This document shows, piece by piece, positions 35,736-46,170 of a stretch of 64,000 bases of DNA. Source of the stretch: Diplonema papillatum (Eukaryota > Euglenozoa > Diplonemea > Diplonemida > Diplonemidae); NCBI GenBank assembly GCA_030068145.1, contig JAPJBO010000061.1:186001-250000 (forward strand), read 5' to 3'. The position numbers were made by a program, and so were the translations under genes. Numbering within the stretch: position 1 is the first letter of the stretch; each line of letters opens with the position of its first letter. The notes beneath the pieces were generated by a model, which did no database searches, was not told where the DNA came from, and saw only the letters and a program-made list of their open reading frames with translations.

Positions 35736-36072
35736 CCAGGGGGCACCGCCCCCTGGGAGATTCGGTATGGTCATAATCAGTGAAAGAGCGAAGGCATATT
35801 TTTGCTTGAGAGGGATAAACACGCAGTCTTTTCCCCTCAGGTTTTATTGTCGCAAACGAATCACCGCGTGCATCGGGCCGCGCCCCCAGCACGGAACTGC
35901 GTCCATGCCGGGCTTCAAGCTCATTAGACCCCTATCTATAAGATTTCAAATTTTCGCCAGAGGCCTGTAACCAGGCATCAGTTTCCTGTTACAGGTTCCG
36001 AACGAGACAGAATCTGAAGTTCCATGTACCGTACCGTCTCCCGGGGGCGGTGCCCCCCGGACCCCCTCCATT
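35736..36072. repeat. Pair of inverted GC hairpins bounding 335 bp
   Basis: 35736-35778 has cagggggcaccgccccctg. 36022-36072 has gtaccgtaccgtctcccggg, then ggcggtgccccccggacccc. Read on opposite strands both give ACCG, TCTCCC, a GGGGGC-GGT-GCCCCC-type hairpin, then GGACC. The same grammar is seen at 14727 and 20082. Confidence 0.6.
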
Positions 36073-36234
36073 AAGACTCACCAGAGAAAGTGGGCGTGGT
36101 GTCTAGTCTGAAGGAGAAAATGGGCTGCACAAGGTCCTGAATGCGATGTCTCGAAAAAAAAGAAATAGACTTTTAGTATGCAAAACCGAGGGTTTTCCAG
36201 TTGCGGTATTCCTTCTAACTAAGAAACACGATAC

Positions 36235-36405
36235 CTTGAACGTGTTCATGCAGCCGCAGCACAACCACGTAACGCAGCAGTACCCGTCTAGGCACGGCTG
36301 GCAGTCCCAGAACTCCCAGCACTTGCCCCCGTTGGTACCCCAATCGAACTCGCCCATCAAGAAGCCGCCTCCGGCCTCCTCCGACACCTTCACATAATCG
36401 GTCAT
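36235..36405 (-). CDS. Cysteine-rich protein, first exon (PLAC8-like)
   Basis: 57 codons run from ATG (36405) to a donor TTCAAG|GTATCG, ending in phase 0. The peptide is soluble and acidic at the start (MTDYVKVSEEAGG), then reads FDWGTNGGKCWEFWDCQPC and LDGYCCVTWLCCGC. This W-x-n-DC-x2-C-x4-CC-x4-CCxC spacing is like the first half of a PLAC8 motif, found in small membrane-associated proteins of varied role. No second exon is recognised to the left, where repeats begin within 160 bp, so the gene is partial or has a long intron. It could also be an unrelated metal-binding peptide. Confidence 0.4.
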
Positions 36406-36639
36406 TTGTCAGCCTCTCTGTGGCTGCTGCGCTTTCTTTTTCTAGGGACTAGGGATGGACCTGATAAAGGGGGGGTCGAAAAAGAATGTTTATTTGACAC
36501 ACGTCTGGTTGTCTAAAAAACACTACCACCATTGGATCCTGCTACGGTTCGGCTACCCGGAATTTTTATTATTCGACCCCGTTAGACCGTGGTGGACCGG
36601 GATTCACTGTGATAAACAGCGGCAGGCACTTCGATGCAG

Positions 36640-37053
36640 TTTCAAGAGATAGGGACGGACCGGCTCATAATCAGTCGGCAACCCTCTGACCGGTGCCCAC
36701 TAGGGAACAACGTGAGGCAGAGGTTCCGTGGCTCTTCTTCCTCATTCCTGACGCGGTCGGTTCTGTTCCGAAGGAGCCCGTCCCCTGTGTACGTGGGCGC
36801 GTTTGCAACGCACATAGCGCAGCATCGGAAAATGGACGATATGCGCATAATCTACACGCAGCCTGTTCGATACAGGCGAGGGCTTTACTCCTTAACTTCA
36901 ACACTCAAACAATACGTAAATGCGGTCACCAATGTTGAGCACGAGACTTAAGGATCACGCGTCCTGATCAAGTGATCAGTCGATATGCCTTCCTGCCAAG
37001 GCAACCCTTTGACTGGCCCCCCTGGGAACAAGGTGAGGCAGAGGTTGGTTGGA
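36640..37053 (+). repeat. Diverged direct duplication next to the segmental duplication
   Basis: Around 36703-36860 the words gggaacaacgtgaggcagagg, gcagcatcggaaaatggacg recur, altered, at 37025-37120 (gggaacaaggtgaggcagag, gcggcatcggaaaatggacg). The second copy is the left edge of the segment duplicated at 42721. No gene is recognised. Confidence 0.55.
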
Positions 37054-37788
37054 CCTTTTCCTAGGAGAGAGAGTCATCACTATAAGAGCACAGTTGCGCG
37101 GCATCGGAAAATGGACGGCATCGTATGCTCTACCCATCCTGACACGCAGCAGAGGATGTGCTGTCTGCGAACACACCAAACACGTGTCGTCCTCCTGAGG
37201 GCACCGCACTGTCTGGTTTTTGATGGAGCAGCGCAGAGTCGTCTGAATCTCGGAAGGAAGCAAAAGAGCTGGGGAACAAGTTTGAAAACGATGTGAGCAA
37301 TGAAACTGACATCAGAAAAAGGAACCCCCTGCCAGTGGCGAGCTTCCTAGCGATTCTATCGCCTCGCCAAAATGCTGCCCTGCCTAGCAGGCGATCTGTT
37401 TCGTAGCCTGTCGTGTTAAACTCCACCATGGGCGACTGCTTCGTCCATGGGGTGGCCTCATGTGGTGTAGACACAAACCCCAGGGGTATCCTTGAAAGTA
37501 CATTAAAACTATCCGTGCAGTAACACAGGCAAGCAGGCATCGCAAGACTTTTCGGGCTTTAGAGCTGCCTGTGAAAGAGTGGTACAGGCGCATCGCGATT
37601 GGTGCGCAGGGGAAACCGTACACCGCGAGAGTAGGTAATTTGTTGACCGCACTACCCTGAGCCCAAATCCTAGCCTCGCCACTCCAGAGCGGGAAATCCT
37701 CTTGATGAGAGGGTTGCGACCGTGTCTGAGGGATCACTTGAAACGTTGGAATATGCGGGGGCAGGGGGCACCACAAAAAACGGGTCTT

Positions 37789-38727
37789 TGCAGTTAATAC
37801 ACCAATGAAATTCCAATTTAGACTTAATGCACTGCCAAATTTTGAATTCGACTTAATACACTTCGAAAAGAAACTAGACTTAATACCCCGCCCAAATTTT
37901 TATTAGACTTAATGCACCTGAGGAGTGAAACTCGTGACAGATCCCAGCTTGTGCGGACAAGCCAAAATCTCAGCTTGCACACCCGAAAATCTCAGATTGA
38001 CGTTGAGAAAGGCAGGCAGCCAAACACAAATACTCTGGAAATGGTACCCCCACACACAATCAAGTGCTCCTGTACAGACGAGATCGGAGTGTTGCTACAA
38101 CACTTGAACACACTGAATTTCGGACCCCACACTTTTGAGCAGACAAAACTTGAGTGCTGCGAAATATGAAGACACCGAAATTGGGATCCCAAACACTGAC
38201 ATCCACTGTGAACAACCTGAAAGCGATCTCTCTTCATACAAGTTTAAGCTCAATCACCAAAGCCAACTTTTCCGCAAACAGGAAATCTCAGGATGTGCAG
38301 TCATCCAAGAATATCAGTGCAAATCTCAGATTGTGCGGTTTCCTCGAGCTGGGGTGATTTTTGGTCTGCACAATCTGGGATTTTGCCCTTCAGAAATTTG
38401 ACGCACAAAATGGTCAACCGGAGCCTCCACAATAAACGTTAGAAAGCTGAGTTTCGAGTTTGGAAATGTCAAAGAGTGCAGTCGTCTGCACAATCAGACA
38501 CCCGCCAGCCGCAGTCAGATCGCACGAACACGGATTTGGGCGCCCCGATTTCGACTAGTTCTGTTTCCTGTGGAAAAAGTGGGGGGGGAAATGTTTTCCG
38601 GCAAAATGCCAAAAATTTTGGGCTGGTGTATTAAGTCTATTTTTTTTTGGGGGCAGTGCATTAAGTCTAATTTTTTTTTGGGCAGTGTATTTAGTCGAAT
38701 TGAGAATTTGGCAGTGTACTAACTGCA
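37789..38727. mobile_element. 0.94-kb foldback-like element, copy 1
   Basis: The ends are tgcagttaatacacc and gtgtactaactgca. Each arm is about 130 bp and consists of three to five spaced units of the form agacttaatgcactgcc. The right arm is the reverse complement, with T-runs of 8-9 bp between units. No coding gene lies inside. A near-identical copy is at 44390. Confidence 0.7.
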
Positions 38728-38886
38728 ATAGCCCCAAAAAAACTGGGTGCGGAAGGGAACAGAGGATGTGGGCGTTCGATGTTGGCACCTTTTGGCTTCG
38801 AAGCTGCCTGCGGTAGAGTTTGACAGGGGCTTCTCGATTGGTGCGCAAGGGGAGGGAGGCAGAGAGCAGTCACCGGGCGAGGCAGA

Positions 38887-39297
38887 TCAGGCGAGATTCA
38901 CACAGAACGCAGTGTCTGTGAAGCGGCAGAGCGTGGCTTGAATCTTCGTACTGCAGTCGACTGCGGCGACGTTCCCGTCAGCGTCCAGCGTTCTGCAACC
39001 ACCAGCGCTGTCTTTGGCGATCCACGTCTCTTCGACAACAAGAGGAAACAGGATGCTCTCTTCAGCAGCAGTGTAGGAACCCACCGCAGCGCCATCTGGG
39101 TACGTCCCGCAGTGACTTGCAGCTTGGCTGTACGTCCAGAGGGACGAGATGGTGCCATAAATGATAGGCACGTGAAGTGAAAGCACTTGGAACTTGTCGT
39201 CGCCAACGCAGGCAGTGTGGTTGTAGGTCGTGGCGCCCTGAGCACCCGAAATAAAGGCCATCGCCAGCAAAGCGAGAGCTGCCTTCATTGTAGTCAT
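38887..39297 (-). CDS. Small secreted protein, C-type-lectin-like, copy 1
   Basis: 136 codons in one exon. The start MTTMKAALALLAMAFISGAQ followed by GATTYN is a typical signal peptide. The mature part of about 115 residues has six Cys. WTYSQAASHCG, TAAEESILF, EETWIAKDS, GGCRTLDADG, VDCSTK and ATLCRF fall in the order of a short C-type-lectin-like fold (W-x-A-C, E, W-I, C, C, C). Calcium-binding EPN/WND motifs are absent, so sugar binding is doubtful. The near-identical copy at 45513 keeps the frame, signal peptide and all six Cys while differing at several residues, which suggests both are functional. About 240 bp upstream is shared by both copies. Confidence 0.65.
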   Translation of the reverse strand: MTTMKAALALLAMAFISGAQGATTYNHTACVGDDKFQVLSLHVPIIYGTISSLWTYSQAASHCGTYPDGAAVGSYTAAEESILFPLVVEETWIAKDSAGGCRTLDADGNVAAVDCSTKIQATLCRFTDTAFCVNLA

Positions 39298-39506
39298 GTT
39301 AGGGTTCTTTTTGTTTTTGAAAGTTAAGGGCGGGTGTTGTCTCTGCGATTCGGGATGTATACTGTTTCGTACTTGTGGCCAAGATAAGACTCGTCAGGAC
39401 CAGCCTGGACACCAGGCATTCCCTCCGTGCCTGTCCGTGTCAATTTTGTGCAGGGTTCTTCCCTAACTGAACAGTTAACAATGAGAAAGAACTGCGTAGT
39501 TTGGTT

Positions 39507-41102
39507 TTATTCTGTTACTTGTTTGTTGTCGACAACATATTGTGGTTGAGGTGATCTTTTAAGTACATGAACCACATGGATTAGCATGCACTTACCGTTA
39601 AGCAGCGGTTGCCTCACCGCAAGTACAATTGAACCGAGCGCATCAGCGCCAATCACGGTCAGCGGTACGCGTGACGGCAAGTCCGCAGGGTTGCCCTCAC
39701 TCCTGACCCATCGTACAGAAACAGCGCAGTTCAAGGAACGCACGCGTTCCAGTCCTTTAACTACCGCCTCGTTCAAGGCGGCACTTTTCAAACAGGACCC
39801 CTTACGGGCCACTCCTTTCACAGCGGTATTATCAACCACAATGTCCACTCTCCCACCTCTAATCGAGGGCGGCAGAGCCAAGACAACTAACTTGAAGGCA
39901 ATAGCCTCTAACTCGTTTATGTGCAACGAGCTCTCCGCAGAGTTCCAAGACCCACCCAACACGGTCACTTCCATTGTGCGCGAGTCAACAAGGACACCCC
40001 CCCAGCCTTTCTTACTCGCGTCCACGAAGGCCGTGATACGTGGGGACTGTTCGAGAGTGGGAACGGCCCTCGGCTTCAGCACCGAGTCAATCCACTCTTG
40101 GAGCGACAAACGAACACACGGAGAAACTTCAACTCTATCAGAGGGCAGCCGAGCCCCTCGGTTCAACGAGTTGGTTATGCGTCGAAAGAACTTCAACGCA
40201 AACCAAAACGAGCCCGGAAAAATGCCGGCGACCGCAGAGGCATGCAATAAACGGCCGCCGAGAGTCTCGAGCTCGCACGCCAGCACGGTGGGCGACGACT
40301 TCAGCGTGTAGCGCGCCTCCATCAGCTTTCTTCGCAACTTCCGTGAGACAGCCACACGATGAGCAACGTGGTCCCAATCGACCCCGATGAACTCATACCG
40401 TGTGGCGGCAGTCTGCGAATCGGACGGCTTCCACGTCAGGCCGCACTCCTCCGCGGTCTGGTCCAGCCTCCGAGTCGCGAGCCGCACAGCCGGCTTCTTG
40501 CCCGCATACCGGATGTTGTCGATCCAAATGTCGACGATGACATCCCGTTCCGCAAACTCCGGACGCACGAAGTCCTCGTGTCCGCCGGCCACCGCTGCCA
40601 AGGTGTGCATTAACTCCGGTGCACACGAGTGTCCCATGGGAAGCCGCAGAAGTTCCCACCAACCACCATCGGAGTCAGCGAGCCTGAAGAGGTGACGCGA
40701 CTCCGGCGGGATCTCAATGGCGTAAAAGCCCGTCTTGAAATCCCGGGTTGAGCCACACTCCTCGCGGCTCGCCCCGAGGTAGCCGGAAACGTGTCCGAGG
40801 GGCACAGATGCTTCGTAACCCGCCTCTTGAGCGGCTCGGTTACCGTCCACCGTCCACAAGATGAAGCGCTGACGCAGCGCCCCTTCCTTCTCCTCCAGCA
40901 CTGTGAAAGGGACCGAAGCGAACGGGCCGGGACCGTTGAACTGCGGGCAATCCCGTTTTCCGCGAGCAAAGATGCATGGTCGGGACGAAGGGTCGAGGGG
41001 GACCCGATTGCCGTCTCCGTCTCGACACGGGGAACGCCACGTATCGTCAAAGCGTCGGAGGGTTGCCTCGTTCATCCGCGCACGAAGCTTCGCGACAGAC
41101 AT
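39507..41102 (-). CDS. Reverse transcriptase/RNase H of a VIPER/TATE-like retroelement
   Basis: From a Met at 41102 (the open frame continues to 41708 but overlaps the recombinase out of frame) there are 531 codons. RT blocks: RQRFILWTVDGN, STRDFKTGFYAIEI (motif A Asp), LLRLPMGHSCAPEL (motif B), DIWIDNIRYAG (motif C) and FIGVDWD. Motif C is I-D-N, not the usual Y-x-D-D. RNase H blocks: FVDASKKGWGGV, HINELEAIAF, VDNTAV and NPADLPSR, with the D-E-D residues present. The order recombinase then RT, and the IDN box, fit VIPER/TATE elements of trypanosomatids as I know them. The frame is intact through both domains. Confidence 0.7.
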   Translation of the reverse strand: MSVAKLRARMNEATLRRFDDTWRSPCRDGDGNRVPLDPSSRPCIFARGKRDCPQFNGPGPFASVPFTVLEEKEGALRQRFILWTVDGNRAAQEAGYEASVPLGHVSGYLGASREECGSTRDFKTGFYAIEIPPESRHLFRLADSDGGWWELLRLPMGHSCAPELMHTLAAVAGGHEDFVRPEFAERDVIVDIWIDNIRYAGKKPAVRLATRRLDQTAEECGLTWKPSDSQTAATRYEFIGVDWDHVAHRVAVSRKLRRKLMEARYTLKSSPTVLACELETLGGRLLHASAVAGIFPGSFWFALKFFRRITNSLNRGARLPSDRVEVSPCVRLSLQEWIDSVLKPRAVPTLEQSPRITAFVDASKKGWGGVLVDSRTMEVTVLGGSWNSAESSLHINELEAIAFKLVVLALPPSIRGGRVDIVVDNTAVKGVARKGSCLKSAALNEAVVKGLERVRSLNCAVSVRWVRSEGNPADLPSRVPLTVIGADALGSIVLAVRQPLLNGKCMLIHVVHVLKRSPQPQYVVDNKQVTE

Positions 41103-41218
41103 CGGCTTGATCGGCGCGACATGCAATGGCGAAGCGCGCTCCTCCTTGCTTCGCGGCAGCCGCGTCGAACCGCCTCGTCGGGTGACGGAGTGGAATTGAC
41201 CACTGCGGAGGTATCCCG

Positions 41219-41640
41219 TCACAAGTGCTTCGTCACCTTGCCGGTCTCGAGTGCCCTGGCAAGGTCCACGTCGCCCCCGGCGTACCGGAGTGTGGTCCTC
41301 GACAGCGTTCCGGGTCCGCCCTCCTCCTCGTGCTTCGTCAGCCGGTCGATGAGGCGCGGCGACAGCTTGCCGCTGGTCAGCAACGGCAAGAGGTGCTTCA
41401 CCGCTCCGCGTTTGATGGAGTGCGCGGTGTACCCCTGCATCTGCGTCGACTGGCCCCACAGAGCGTCCAGTGCCGACGTTGTCAACGCCGACAGCGGAGC
41501 GAAGGGTGCACACTTCGCGTACAGAACGGCGATTTCCGCCGTCAACGGTCCCTGGATGACCGCAAACCGCGACGCCTTGAATGGATCCTGCGTCCGCCCC
41601 TTCGGCGTCTGGAACCAATCCACGATTTGTTTTCGAGGTG
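41219..41640 (-). CDS. Tyrosine recombinase, C-terminal part, 5'-truncated
   Basis: About 130 codons end at 41219, 117 bp before the RT start. GYTAHSIKRGAVKHLLPLL carries the H-x-x-R box, LIDRLTKHEE the following helix and RTTLRYAGGD the nucleophile Tyr. This is the C-terminal catalytic half of a DIRS/VIPER-type recombinase, which inserts circular cDNA. The N-terminal half, with the first catalytic Arg, is missing. The reading runs directly into a minisatellite at 41632, so the element is truncated there or the array replaced its 5' end. No gag-like gene is seen upstream. The element as a whole is probably dead despite its intact RT. Confidence 0.6.
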
Positions 41641-41815
41641 GGACAACCTCTAAAACCTTGTTTTCGAAGTGGGGCAACCACTGAAAGTTTGTTTTCGAGG
41701 TGGGACAACCTCTAAAGGTTTTTTTTCGAGGTGGGACAAGCTCTAAAAGTTTGTTTTCGAGGTGGGACAACCTCTAAAACCTTGTTTTCGAGATGGGGCA
41801 ACCTCTAAATCCTAT
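41632..41815 (-). repeat. Minisatellite 3: about six units of 30 bp
   Basis: Units read ttgttttcgaggtgggacaa, then cctctaaaac, with variants (gaagtggggcaaccactgaa). Related single motifs continue to 41935 (ggaggttgtccccactgaaa; caggttgtcccgcttcaaaa). The core is shared with both 41-bp satellites. Confidence 0.85.
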
Positions 41816-42035
41816 CCAATGTTGGGACGTTGTTACCGCACGTCCAAGGCCAAGGTTTGGAGGTTGTCCCCACTGAAAAACAGACGTATGCAGGTTGTCC
41901 CGCTTCAAAAGTGTTCGCTTGGAGGCCCCCCCGCCTCAAACAGGCTGCGTGGTTGTGACGAAGACGCACTATAGAGAGCGACATGCCAGGCCCGACCCAC
42001 AGGACAGTGAATGTTTACCGACCCCCCCCCGGGTC

Positions 42036-42315
42036 GGGGTGTTTTATTTCTGGAAGGGTTCGGTTTCGGGTTCGGTTTTGAAACCGACCCCAAAACCGAC
42101 CCCAAAACCGAACCCAAAACCGAACCTTCCAGAATTAGATTTGGAAACCGAACCCAAAACCGACCCCAAAACCGAACCTTCCAGAATTAAATCTGAAAAC
42201 CGAACCCAAAACCGACCCCAAAACCGAACCCGAAACCGAACCTTCCAGAATTAGATTTGGAAACCGAACCCGAAACCGACCCCAAAACCGAACCCTTCCA
42301 GAAATAAAACACCCC
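42036..42315. mobile_element. 280-bp palindromic element built of CCGAACCC-type subrepeats
   Basis: A perfect 31-bp inverted repeat, ggggtgttttatttctggaa then gggttcggttt, lies at 42036-42066 with its complement at 42285-42315. Inside, aaaaccgacccc and aaaaccgaaccc words form two longer units, each starting ccttccagaatta. Outside, atgtttaccga and tcggtaaacaat are a further inverted pair next to C-runs. Confidence 0.75.
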
Positions 42316-42475
42316 CACACCCCCCCCCCCCCCCTTTTCTGAAAAATCGGTAAACAATGTTTATCAAAATGTTTTTTACACCTTCCCTACCACGAGGGAA
42401 AAAAAACGAGAGTAGTTTGTTGCCCCTCCTCCCAACTCAGAAAACCCGAAACCTGGAGAAAACGTTGCCGAACAT

Positions 42476-42579
42476 TGTTGAACGCTTACGCCCGCCACTA
42501 AACCCAGATTTGCCTGTGTTTCGTGTGGGCTACAGCAACTGGCAATCTCCTACAAAGCAGGTGCTTATACAAAAAAGAA
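42476..42579 (+). mobile_element. A-tailed short retroposon, truncated copy
   Basis: It starts inside the family at ttgttgaacgcttacgcccg, is internally shortened before ggcaatctcc, and ends gtgcttatacaaaaaa. Confidence 0.7.
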
Positions 42580-43619
42580 ATCTGGGTGGAGGTCAAATTT
42601 TGCTAAGTACACCCAGCGTTTAAATCACGTACACCCCTGCTCTGCGCTGCCAGTAACAGCCAGTAACAGCCAGTAACCGCCAGGTAGACTGCCATGGTAC
42701 ATAAGCTAAAATCAAACGCACCTTTTCCTAGGAGAGAGAGTCATCACTATAAGAGCACAGTTGCGCGGCATCGGAAAATGGACGGCATCGTATGCTCTAC
42801 CCATCCTGACACGCAGCAGAGGATGTGCTGTCTGCGAACACACCAAACACGTGTCGTCCTCCTGAGGGCACCGCACTGTCTGGTTTTTGATGGAGCAGCG
42901 CAGAGTCGTCTGAATCTCGGAAGGAAGCAAAAGAGCTGGGGAACAAGTTTGAAAACGATGTGAGCAATGAAACTGACATCAGAAAAAGGAACCCCCTGGC
43001 AGTGGCGAGCTTTCTAGCGATTCTATCGCCTCGCCAAAATGCTGCCCTGCCTAGCAGGCGATCTGTTTCGTAGCCTGTCGTGTTAAACTCCACCATGGGC
43101 GACTGCTTCGTCCATGGGGTGGCCTCATGTGGTGTAGACACAAACCCCAGGGGTATCCTTGAGAGTATACATTAAAACTATCCGTGCAGTAACACAAGCA
43201 AGCAGGCTTTAGAGCTGCCTGTGGAAGAGTGGTACAGGCGCATCGCGACTGGTGCGCAGGGGAAACCGTACACCGCGAGAGTAGGTAATTTGTTGACCGC
43301 ACTACCCTGAGCCCAAATCCTGGACGTGGTTTTCAGGTGGCCAGTTGGCCAATGATCACAACCAGGAGGTTCTACAAAAAGAATGCGGAAGGTGAGACTG
43401 ACATTCTTTGATCCTGCTGGGTTAGGTCTATTAGTAACGCCGGAGTGACTGTCTACTTGCAACCCCGGCTCGTAACAACTCCTACCTGGGGCGGTTCAGT
43501 TCCCGCACACACTGCATGTGGCTAAAAATCTTAGTTTCATGTTTAGACAGAACACTGCCTCGAAGGGAGGGAGAGCAGACGCCGGTTTGGCATGCCGGCG
43601 AGGGGTGTAGACCAGGCAT

Positions 43620-43775
43620 AAATCACACAGAAAGAGTGTCCGTGAAGAGGCAGAGCGTCAGCGCCCATCGCTCTGCACCAGCGATCCCTTGGCGACCAAC
43701 GTCTCTTCGACAACGAGAGGAACCCAGGATGGTCACTTCATCTGCGGTTAAGTAACCCACCACAGCGTCATCTGG
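43620..43775 (-). pseudogene. Decayed third copy of the secreted C-type-lectin-like gene
   Basis: Plus-strand text aagagtgtccgtgaagaggc, ccaacgtctcttcgacaacg and acccaccacagcgtcatctg aligns in order with the 3' two thirds of the intact genes. There are deletions between blocks and no continuous frame. The signal-peptide end is not seen. Confidence 0.65.
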
Positions 43776-44389
43776 GGATCAAAGCTGAAACAATACTTTC
43801 GGGGAGAAAATGCGAGGCCGACGGGAGCTGGAAGCAGCATCGGAAAAATGGAACACTGCACTGCTTGAAAAGAGACCGTTTGAAGCGATAGTAGGGAATC
43901 CATGGACGGGCACTCAAAGCTGCGAGCAACCGTACAACAAGAGGATTGGCGGTTCGCCACGGGAAATGGTTGCGCGCGTCGTTCGCTCAGATGCAATGGA
44001 CACCCATTCGATAAACGGGAGCAAGTGCACGATACGGTACGTGTGTGGAACGGGAGCGGGTTTACACTAACGTGTTCTTGCGCTGAGGATCGCGCGGTAT
44101 CTCAACTACCTATCGCATGCTGCTCATAGATGCAGGCTCATGTAGCAGTGACACTCGGGCTTCACACGCTCGCGTGAACGCACTTAGAACATACGGCTTC
44201 TGCTTCGTGTTTCAGTGACAGGAGAAACACGTTCGCCTGTCTACAAGGCAGCGATGTCGGTCGGATTCGTCAGGTAGGTCGTAGACTCGCCACTCCAGAG
44301 CGGGAAATCCTCTTGATGAGACGTGTCTGAGGGATCACTTGAAACGTTGGAATATGCGGGGGGAGGGGGCACCACAAAAAACGGGTCTT

Positions 44390-45353
44390 TGCAGTTAATA
44401 CACCAATGAAATTTCAATTTAGACTTAATGCACTGCCAATTTTTGAATTCGACTTAATACACTTCGAAAAAAATTAGACTTAATACCCCGCCCAAAAATT
44501 TATTAGACTTAATGCACCTGAGGAGTGAAATTCTGGGTGAGCTTTGTTGGTGACTTTTGTGGTGTGACAGATCCCGTGTGCGGACAAGCCAAAATCTCAG
44601 CTTGCACACCCGAAAATCTCAGATTGACGTTGAGAAAGGCAGGCAGCCAAACACAAATACTCTGGAAATGGTACCCCCACACACAATCAAGTGCTCCTGT
44701 ACAGACGAGATCGGAGTGTTGCTACAACACTTGAACACACTGAATTTCGGACCCCACACTTTTGAGCAGACAAAACTTGAGTGCTGCGAAATATGAAGAC
44801 ACCGAAAGTGGGATCCCAAACACTGACATCCACTGTGAACAACCTGAAAGCTATCTCTCTTCATACAAGTTTAAGCTCAATCACCAAAGCCAACTTTTCC
44901 GCAAACAGGAAATCTCAGGTTGTGCAGTCATCCAAGAATATCAGTGCAAATCTCAGATTGTGCGGTTTCCTCGAGCTGGGGTGATTTTTGGTCTGCACAA
45001 TCTGGGATTTTGCCCTTAAGAAATTTGACGCACAAAATGGTCAACCGGAGCCTCCACAATAAACGTTAGAAAGCTGAGTTTCGAGTTTGGAAATGTCAGA
45101 GAGTGCAGTCGTCTGCACAATCTGACACCCGCCAGCCGCAGTCAGATCGCACGAACACGGATTTGGGCGCCCCGATGTCGATTAGTTCTGTTTCCTGTGG
45201 AAAAAGTGGGGGGGGAATGTTTTCCGGCAAAATGCCCAAAATTTTGGGCAGGTGTATTAAGTCTATTTTTTTTTGGGGGCAGTGCATTAAGTCTAATTTT
45301 TTTTTGGGCAGTGTATTAAGTCGAATTGAGAATTTGGCAGTGTACTAACTGCA
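44390..45353. mobile_element. 0.96-kb foldback-like element, copy 2
   Basis: Same ends and arm structure as 37789-38727, with a few differences (a 27-bp or so replacement near 44535-44570). It probably moved with the segment rather than by transposition, since the flanks match as well. Confidence 0.7.
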
Positions 45354-45512
45354 ATAGCCCCAAAAAAACTGGTTGCGGAAGGGAACAGAGGATGTGGGCG
45401 TTCGATGTTGGCACCTTTTGGCTTCGAAGCTGCCTGCGGAAGAGTTTGACAGGGGCTTCTCGATTGGTGCGCAAGGGGAGGGAGGCAGAGAGCAGTCACC
45501 GGGCGAGGCAGA

Positions 45513-45923
45513 TCAGGCGAGATTCACGCAGAACGCAGTGTCTGTGAAGCGGCAGAGCGTGGCTTGAATCTTCGTATTGCAGTTGACTGTGGCGACGTTC
45601 CCGTCAGCGTCCAGCGTTCTGCAACCACCAGCGCTGTCTTTGGCGATCCACGTCTCTTCGACAACAAGAGGAAACAGGATGCTCTCTTCAGCAGCGGTGT
45701 AGTAACCTACCACAGCGTCATCGATGTACGCCCCGCAGTGCCTCGCAGCTTGGCTGTATGTCCAAAGGGTCGTGATGGGACCATAAATAAACGGCACGTT
45801 AAGTGAAAGCACTTGGAACTTGTCGTCGCCAACGCAGGCAGTGTGGTTGTAGGTCGTGGCGCCCTGAGCACCTGAAATAAAGGCCATCGCCAGCAAAGCG
45901 AGAGCTGCCTTCATTGTAGTCAT
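45513..45923 (-). CDS. Small secreted protein, C-type-lectin-like, copy 2
   Basis: 136 codons, the same length as the gene at 38887. The signal peptide is identical. Differences cluster in the middle: LNVPFIYGPITTLW against LHVPIIYGTISSLW, and HCGAYIDDAVVGYYT against HCGTYPDGAAVGSYT. All six Cys and the C-terminus are kept. The lack of stops or frameshifts and the clustering of changes in one surface-like segment suggest that it is expressed and perhaps diversifying. Sugar-binding motifs are absent here too. Confidence 0.65.
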   Translation of the reverse strand: MTTMKAALALLAMAFISGAQGATTYNHTACVGDDKFQVLSLNVPFIYGPITTLWTYSQAARHCGAYIDDAVVGYYTAAEESILFPLVVEETWIAKDSAGGCRTLDADGNVATVNCNTKIQATLCRFTDTAFCVNLA

Positions 45924-46170
45924 GTTAGGGTTCTTTTTGTTTTTGAAAGTTAAGGGCGGGTGTTGTCTCTGCGATTCGGGATGTATACTGTTTCGTACTT
46001 GTGGCCAAGATAAGACTCGTCAGGACCAGCCTGGACACCAGGCCTTCCCTCCGTGCCTGTCCGTGTCAATTTTGTGCAGGGTTCTTCACTAACTGAACAG
46101 TTAACAATGAGAAAGAACTGCGTAGTTTTGTTTTATTCTGTTACTTGTTTGTTGTCGACAACATATGAGT

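Larger units (their letters stand above)
37054..39540. repeat. Segmental duplication, copy 1
   Basis: It matches 42721-46166 in direct orientation at high identity, from ccttttcctaggagagagag to ttgttgtcgacaacatat. It contains one inverted-repeat element and one secreted-protein gene with its promoter region. It lacks the roughly 1-kb stretch (43320-44285) present in copy 2. Confidence 0.9.
42721..46166. repeat. Segmental duplication, copy 2
   Basis: A direct copy of 37054-39540. It carries an extra segment at about 43320-44285 with a decayed third paralogue of the secreted-protein gene. Copy 2 ends at the same ttgttgtcgacaacatat as copy 1. Confidence 0.9.

Noticed and set aside
39586..40311. 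241-codon and 297-codon plus-strand frames at 39586-41684
   Set aside because: Antisense to the RT/RNase H and recombinase genes, whose motifs are clear on the minus strand.
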